Below are positions 59,581-64,000 of a DNA stretch of 64,000 nucleotides, piece after piece (the stretch's first letter is position 1; every line of letters begins with the position of its first letter). Origin of the DNA: an uncultured Slackia sp. (GTDB lineage Bacteria; Actinomycetota; Coriobacteriia; Coriobacteriales; Eggerthellaceae); NCBI RefSeq assembly GCF_934630525.1, contig NZ_CAKTVX010000005.1, positions 1-64,000 of the forward strand, given 5' to 3'. The notes under the pieces are model-generated. The model was given only the letters and a program-made list of their open reading frames with translations. It had not been told where the DNA came from and searched no databases. The position numbers and the translations under genes are program-made.

Positions 59581-61032
59581 ATGTCGAAAGTAGAAACCGC
59601 AGCTCAAGGTTTCAATCACACCGATCTGTACCGTCTCGATGGCAAAATCCCTTGGTTGCGCGCAATTCCTTATGGCGTGCAGCATATCTTGGCGATGTTC
59701 GTTGCCAACCTCGCGCCGATTCTTATTGTCGCGGGCGCTGCCGGTCTTGATTCCGCGACAACGGGCTCGCTCGTGCAAAGCGCCATGCTCATTGCAGGCA
59801 TTGGCACGCTCGTGCAGCTGTTCCCCCTCGCGGGCCGTATTGGCTCGGGGTTGCCTATTGTTATGGGCATCAGCTTTACATTCGTCACGGTGCTGTGCGG
59901 CGTTGCGGCGACGTATGGCTTCAATGCGGCAATTGGCGCCATTATGGTGGGCGGCCTGATTGAGGGCGTGCTGGGCCTGTTCGCGAAGTATTGGCGCTGG
60001 CTCATTTCCCCCATCGTGGCGGCTGTGGTGGTAACGTCCATTGGTTTTTCGCTGCTTTCGGTTGGTGCCGCATCGTTTGGCGGCGGCTCGGGCTCGCCCG
60101 ATTTCGGCTCGCCGCAAAATATCGCGCTCGGCAGCATCGCGCTTATCTCGTGCCTGGTGTTCCAGATTATGGCGAAGGGTAAAACCAAACAGCTTTCGGT
60201 TTTGTTTGGCCTGGTCATTGGCTATGTTGCGGCACTCTTCATGGGTATGGTCGATTTTTCGGGGTTCGCTTCCGCAAAGCCCGTTTCTATTCCCGAATTC
60301 ATGCCTTTTGCCCCCGAGTTCCACCCCTCGGCCATTCTGGCGGTTACGCTCATCTTCTTGGTTTCCGCGACCGAAACCATCGGCGACACCTCAGCGCTTG
60401 CCATGGTCGGCCTGGGGCGCGACGTGCGCGAGAAGGAGCTTTCGGGCTCTATTGCGTGCGACGGCTTCGTAAGCTCGGTCTCCGCATGTTTTGGCTGCTT
60501 GCCTATCACGAGCTTCTCGCAAAACGTGGGCTTGGTCGCCATGACGAAGGTCGTGAATCGCCGCGCAATCGCCACGGGCGCCATCATTATGATTCTTGCG
60601 GCGTTTCTGCCGGTTATCAGCGTGGTGTTTTCCTCGTTGCCCGATGCTGTGCTTGGCGGCTGCACCATTATGATGTTCGGCAATATCATCGTGAGCGGTT
60701 TCCAGATGATCGCTCGCGCCGGTTTTACGCAACGCAACATTCTTATTGCGGCGCTGTCGCTTTCCATTGGCATTGGCTTCACTCAGGTGTCCGAGATTTT
60801 CGTTCTGCTGCCTGAAATGCTGCAGAACGTATTTGCCGATAACTGCGTGGCTGTGGTGTTCTTGGTGGCGGTTATCGCGAACCTCGTGTTGCCGAAAAAC
60901 ATTTCCGTCGATGGAGCCGAGGCCGAAGGTGCGGCCGAGCATTATAGGGAGGCTCAAGAGGAAAACGACGCACGCGCGGAATTCGATGCTGTGCGACTGG
61001 AAGAGACCAGGGCTGTCGCAGCGAAGTCATGA
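59581..61032 (+). CDS. pbuX: Xanthine/uracil (NCS2) permease
   Basis: A 483-residue nucleobase:cation symporter of the NCS2 family with about 12-14 helices. Features: PYGVQHILAMFVANLAPILI, the central SATETIGDTSAL and a QNVGLVAMTKV segment with the expected conserved Gln/Asn. Pairing with xpt indicates xanthine. A charged C-terminal tail of about 40 residues (Glu/Ala-rich) extends beyond the last helix. Confidence 0.92.
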   Translation: MSKVETAAQGFNHTDLYRLDGKIPWLRAIPYGVQHILAMFVANLAPILIVAGAAGLDSATTGSLVQSAMLIAGIGTLVQLFPLAGRIGSGLPIVMGISFTFVTVLCGVAATYGFNAAIGAIMVGGLIEGVLGLFAKYWRWLISPIVAAVVVTSIGFSLLSVGAASFGGGSGSPDFGSPQNIALGSIALISCLVFQIMAKGKTKQLSVLFGLVIGYVAALFMGMVDFSGFASAKPVSIPEFMPFAPEFHPSAILAVTLIFLVSATETIGDTSALAMVGLGRDVREKELSGSIACDGFVSSVSACFGCLPITSFSQNVGLVAMTKVVNRRAIATGAIIMILAAFLPVISVVFSSLPDAVLGGCTIMMFGNIIVSGFQMIARAGFTQRNILIAALSLSIGIGFTQVSEIFVLLPEMLQNVFADNCVAVVFLVAVIANLVLPKNISVDGAEAEGAAEHYREAQEENDARAEFDAVRLEETRAVAAKS

Positions 61033-61123
61033 CGGAATGCGTGAAGGCGAGGGAAAGCGATTCCCAAGCTGGATTCATTTAATCAAAACCGTGGCTTATG
61101 ACCCATAGGCTAAAACCGCTGAT

Positions 61124-61168
61124 GAAGAAAGAGGGAGGCGTGCTTGTGCAGCGCCTCCCTCTTCTTTT
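61124..61168. terminator. Bidirectional terminator
   Basis: AGAGGGAGGCG (61130-61140) and CGCCTCCCTCT (61152-61162), followed by TCTTTTG and preceded by AAGAAA. It separates the convergent permease and LytR_C lipoprotein genes. Confidence 0.8.
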
Positions 61169-61207
61169 GATATTGCCGGGATGCTTGTTCTATGGGCCGG
61201 ATGCTTT

Positions 61208-61831
61208 TTATTGCAACGTGCCCAGCGCATCTTTGCCAACGATGACGAAAATATCGAATTCATCCATCGATTCGCCCGCGGTGGCTTCGTCGAAAGTCTG
61301 CACGCTGCCAAGCCCCAGTGCGGAAACGACCTTTTCCGCTTCAGCTTTAACATCGGCGGCATCGTCGCCCGTGCCCTTTACGTATACGACGGTCGTGGGG
61401 GCGAGGCCTCCTGCGATCGCGTATGAATCGAGCGCGTAGGTGTGATTGTCTTCGGTGAGGCCCGCGGCTACGAGTTTCGCCTGAGCGGCGCCCGCAAGAC
61501 CGTCTGCGCCGCCTCCGTTGCGAATGGCGATGGCGTAGGCGCCTTGATGTTTGGCGGCTTTCGCGGAATCGTCCTGCTTGGCTTTCTCGTCGGCGGTCTT
61601 GTCGACGTTGCCCTCTTCCGTCGAGGTCGGGGTGGCTTCTTTGCTCGTTTCGGTTGAAGCCGCGTTGGCGCTTTGCGTTTCGGTTTGGGCGGGCGGCGTG
61701 GCCTTCTCGGGCTCATGGCCGCATGAGCTCAAAAGGGAAGCGCCGCAGGCGAGAAGGAGAATCGCAAGGGCGAAACCCGTTGCGCGTGCGGCGGGGATGC
61801 GTGCTTGGTTGTGGGTGAATCCGTTGTTCAC
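61208..61831 (-). CDS. LytR C-terminal-domain lipoprotein
   Basis: A 207-residue secreted lipoprotein: a hydrophobic signal and lipobox LSSC (Cys37), a Thr/Glu/Lys-rich linker, then a LytR_C-type domain (IRNGGGADGLAGAAQAKLVAAGL ... TTVVYVKGTGDDAADVKAEAEKV). LytR_C domains are usually attached to LCP cell-wall ligases; here the domain stands alone. GTG 61831 follows AGGAGG. A cell-envelope role is inferred. Confidence 0.8.
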   Translation of the reverse strand: MNNGFTHNQARIPAARATGFALAILLLACGASLLSSCGHEPEKATPPAQTETQSANAASTETSKEATPTSTEEGNVDKTADEKAKQDDSAKAAKHQGAYAIAIRNGGGADGLAGAAQAKLVAAGLTEDNHTYALDSYAIAGGLAPTTVVYVKGTGDDAADVKAEAEKVVSALGLGSVQTFDEATAGESMDEFDIFVIVGKDALGTLQ

Positions 61832-62026
61832 GGAGCCTCCTAAAATGCAAGAGGGGGTACAAAGTGCATCTATTGTAGCGCAGTCGTGCGACGTGTGTGG
61901 GCCTTGGCGGGTGAGGGGCGGCGTGAAAATCGCGACAAAAAACCGCCCCGGCGCCAGCAGGGGACGTCGGGGCGGAGTTGCGCGTGGCAAGGGGCTCTTG
62001 GTGGAGCCTCGCGCCTTGCGTGGGCT

Positions 62027-63472
62027 TTATTTGGCCAAGGACTCGAGGTCGATTTCCATCAGGCGCTTAATCGCCAGGATGTAGGTGCGCATGGCGCGGC
62101 GCAGCGTTTCCTCGGAAATGCCCTCATCGGCGCCGTGCATGGGACCGACCCACTCGGGGTATTCGTCGTGCGGGTCTTCGGGGCCGAAGCTCGCAGCGCA
62201 CGGGAATTCGCGCGCGTAGGTACCGCCGCCGATGGTGAACGGGTCGCCATCGAGGCCGGTGGCGTCGTGGTACGAGGAAGCGAGCATTTGGATTGCGGGG
62301 CTCTGCGGGTCGACGAGGAACGGGACCAGGGTCAGCGTGTTTTCGCAGGTCGCATGGTAATCGGCAGCGACGGCGGCAATCTTCGCCTGCAGCTCGTCGT
62401 TCGTGATGGACGTGGGGTAGCGAATGTCGATGGTGAGCTCCAGGTGGGCATCGACCATGTGGATGGTGCCCGCGATACAGGTCAGCGGATCGAAGTAAGC
62501 GTCGGCCGTGTCGATTCCGATGGAGCTGCCGTCGGTGGAGTCCATGATCTTCACGGCGAGGCGCAGGAATTCGGCCTCGTCCTCGCTACAGAGGTCGTGC
62601 TCAAGCGCATAGCGCGCGAGCATGCCAATGGCGTTGATCGTGCCCTCGGGCAGCGATGCGTGGCCGCCCTTGCCCGTGGCGACGATCTTCGCGCAGCCGT
62701 CGCCGGCGTCGGTTACTTCGAAGCCGGCAGGCGCGGGCAGCTCAGCAGCGTTTGCCTTCACGACGAGGGTTGCCTGGCTGGGGACGGCATTGGTGGCCGC
62801 GTCGCCCGTGGTGAAGTCGACGATATTGCCGCCTTCGAACTTCTTCGACGTGATCAGGCCGTCGAAACCGCCCTTTTCGCCGTAGCATACCGAGAATTCG
62901 GCGTCGGACGTGAACAGGAACGCGGGAGCTTTGTGGTGGGCGAGGTAATAGCCCACGTCTTTCATGGTTCCGGTTTCCTCATTGGTGCCTACAAGCATGC
63001 GAATGGTGTAGGGGAGTTTCTTGCCTTCGGCTTCGCAGCGCTCGGCGAAGAACTTCATGGCGTACAGCGAAACGACAAGCGGGCCTTTGTCGTCGAGCAC
63101 GCCGCGGCCGATAAGGAAGCCGTCGCGGCGCTGCATGGTCCACGGGTCGCTCGTCCAGCCGACGCCCGGCACCACAACGTCGGCGTGGCAAATCATGCCG
63201 AGCTGGGTTTCGCTTTCGCCCTCGAGGTCGGCCCAACCAATTTCGCCCGCCTCATCGGTAGTCGGAAAGCCCAGGCGAGAAGCCAAGTCGAGCGCCGCCG
63301 TCATGCCGGCGTGCGCGTCGGGGCCGCTGGGGTGCTCGGGCGTGGCGGCGTCGAAGTCGACGACGCTTGGAACGGCGACGAGATTGCCGATTTCTTCGAC
63401 GATCTCTTCCCAATGGGCGTCGATCCAGCTGTCGGCTTCGGCAAGGAATGCCGCGTCTTTCATTTCTGCCAT
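62027..63472 (-). CDS. pepV: M20 family dinuclear-metal dipeptidase (PepV/Sapep-like)
   Basis: A 481-residue cytosolic peptidase. The metal ligands are present in order: ICHADVV (His), GRGVLDDKGP (bridging Asp), GTNEETG (catalytic and ligand Glu), TSDAEFSV (Asp) and GPMHGADEG (His). The lid domain occupies the middle. It hydrolyses dipeptides, possibly including beta-Ala-His-type substrates. GAGGGGATT selects ATG 63472. Confidence 0.9.
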   Translation of the reverse strand: MAEMKDAAFLAEADSWIDAHWEEIVEEIGNLVAVPSVVDFDAATPEHPSGPDAHAGMTAALDLASRLGFPTTDEAGEIGWADLEGESETQLGMICHADVVVPGVGWTSDPWTMQRRDGFLIGRGVLDDKGPLVVSLYAMKFFAERCEAEGKKLPYTIRMLVGTNEETGTMKDVGYYLAHHKAPAFLFTSDAEFSVCYGEKGGFDGLITSKKFEGGNIVDFTTGDAATNAVPSQATLVVKANAAELPAPAGFEVTDAGDGCAKIVATGKGGHASLPEGTINAIGMLARYALEHDLCSEDEAEFLRLAVKIMDSTDGSSIGIDTADAYFDPLTCIAGTIHMVDAHLELTIDIRYPTSITNDELQAKIAAVAADYHATCENTLTLVPFLVDPQSPAIQMLASSYHDATGLDGDPFTIGGGTYAREFPCAASFGPEDPHDEYPEWVGPMHGADEGISEETLRRAMRTYILAIKRLMEIDLESLAK

Positions 63473-63660
63473 AATCCCCTCATCCTCTCTCTTGTTCGGG
63501 GTGGATGGCTTCATTTTACCGCTTGGCGATGCCCACGCTTGGGTTATGCGGCAATTTGGGCAAGCTGTTCGAAATAAAGAGGTGCTATCTGCTATTTCGC
63601 GGCTTGTCGCCGTGCTTGGCGCCGTTCGCGTGCCAATAGGGGATACTCTCGTTTTTTTAA

Positions 63661-63689
63661 TTGACGATGGGGGAGGGGTCTCCTATTAT
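63661..63689 (+). promoter_or_regulatory. Promoter of the gene at the right edge
   Basis: TTGACG (63661-63666), exactly 17 bases, TATTAT (63684-63689). It gives a leader of about 120 bases before the HTH gene at 63819. The rest of 63473-63818 contains nothing else recognisable. Confidence 0.65.
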
Positions 63690-63818
63690 ACGGTTCATCA
63701 ATTTGCGAGAGTCATCGTTGGCGTGTGTTGCAAGATTCGTCGTCGACGCATATGAGGGAGAAGTCGCGTTTGCCTTAGATACGGCGGAAGGCGCAACTTC
63801 GGTGAAGGAGGCGGTTCC

Positions 63819-64000
63819 ATGGCGGGCCATGGCCGTACGAGCTGGGACGACGTTGCTGTAGTTACGGTATCCATCCTGCGTCTTGTCGCGCGTTACGAAA
63901 AGCAAAACGGCGAGCCGGCTTCGCTTTCGCGCAGGGAGCTGGCGAAGGTTGTTGGTGTGAGCGAGTATCGCGTTCATGCGGCGATTGGCCGACTTGTCAA
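63819..64000 (+). CDS. Partial HTH protein, cut by window end
   Basis: An ATG at 63819 follows GAAGGAGGCGG. The frame stays open to the last base, giving 60 residues so far (MAGHGRTSWDDVAVVTVSIL ...). Residues about 37-60 (LSRRELAKVVGVSEYRVHAAIG) look like a helix-turn-helix. The C-terminal part lies outside the window, so family and function are undetermined. Confidence 0.65.
   Translation, partial: MAGHGRTSWDDVAVVTVSILRLVARYEKQNGEPASLSRRELAKVVGVSEYRVHAAIGRLV

Noticed and set aside
63661..63861. 66-residue open frame near the right edge
   Set aside because: It starts inside the promoter -35 region, lacks a ribosome site and overlaps in another frame the better-supported HTH gene starting at 63819.
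1..64000. tRNA genes, CRISPR arrays, insertion sequences or prophage
   Set aside because: All gaps of more than 150 bases were read for T-loop motifs, regular spacer repeats and transposase-like frames; none were recognised. A covariance-model scan would be needed to exclude a missed tRNA.

Overview
The window looks like a chromosomal segment of an anaerobic actinobacterium of class Coriobacteriia, most likely family Eggerthellaceae (Slackia/Eggerthella/Denitrobacterium-like; species not determined). The clues are a GC-rich sequence with strong GC3 bias, Tat-exported single-subunit flavin reductases divergent from multi-membrane-span LuxR regulators (two such pairs), the actinobacterial dnaK-grpE-dnaJ-hspR gene order, and a formyl-THF one-carbon module (fhs, fchA, folD). 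No rRNA, tRNA, CRISPR array, transposase or prophage gene was recognised.

Layout. 1-0.55 kb: non-coding, tandem GC hairpins and two copies of a dispersed palindrome. 0.55-2.3 kb: two tandem paralogous lipoproteins. 2.4-5.2 kb (minus): homoserine dehydrogenase and a voltage-gated-type K+ channel with an extra polytopic C-terminal domain. 5.3-6.7 kb: mazG and a glyoxalase-family protein. 6.8-10.8 kb: type II restriction-modification (Sau3AI/MutH-type nuclease, C5 methyltransferase) followed by Nudix and CPBP protease genes. 10.9-12.05 kb (minus): iron alcohol dehydrogenase. 12.25-14.5 kb: CIRCE-controlled htpG. 14.5-15.5 kb: HTH/zeta-type toxin pair. 15.7-18.2 kb: long CPA1 antiporter. 18.3-21.8 kb and 29.5-32.9 kb: the two LuxR-regulator/flavoprotein pairs, flanking the dnaK-grpE-dnaJ-hspR and clpB chaperone locus (22.3-29.3 kb). 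33-36.3 kb: copper locus csoR-copA with a visible CsoR operator. 36.4-42.2 kb: a small membrane protein, hpt-ftsH, a DHPS-HPPK fusion, birA. 42.3-45.3 kb: MATE exporter and an ABC importer core without a binding protein. 45.6-47.4 kb (minus): two-component pair. 47.8-51.4 kb: fhs-fchA-folD. 51.7-58.5 kb: permuted phosphate regulon pstB-phoU-RR-HK-pstS-pstC-pstA. 58.9-61.0 kb: xpt-pbuX purine salvage. 61.2-63.5 kb (minus): LytR_C lipoprotein and M20 dipeptidase. 63.8 kb to the end: an HTH gene cut by the window edge.

Most notable. (i) At least eight copies of a ~32-bp near-perfect palindrome sit at 3' ends of genes; one supplies the folD stop codon. (ii) Two ~150-bp intergenic elements share a core (GGCTACCGCTCGC ... 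GCTCGCTATGCGCC) but have unrelated long arms, each self-complementary, which looks like covariation around a conserved core. (iii) FolD has lost the lysine and glutamine needed for cyclohydrolase activity, and a cyclodeaminase/cyclohydrolase gene (fchA) lies immediately upstream. (iv) The K+ channel carries a C-terminal domain resembling an ECF-S-type integral membrane domain. (v) CopA is fused to a CopZ-like domain that has its own internal ribosome-binding site. (vi) The dnaK promoter overlaps a 7-N7-7 inverted repeat with HAIR-like geometry but a different sequence. All family assignments come from motifs read by eye; no database search was run.
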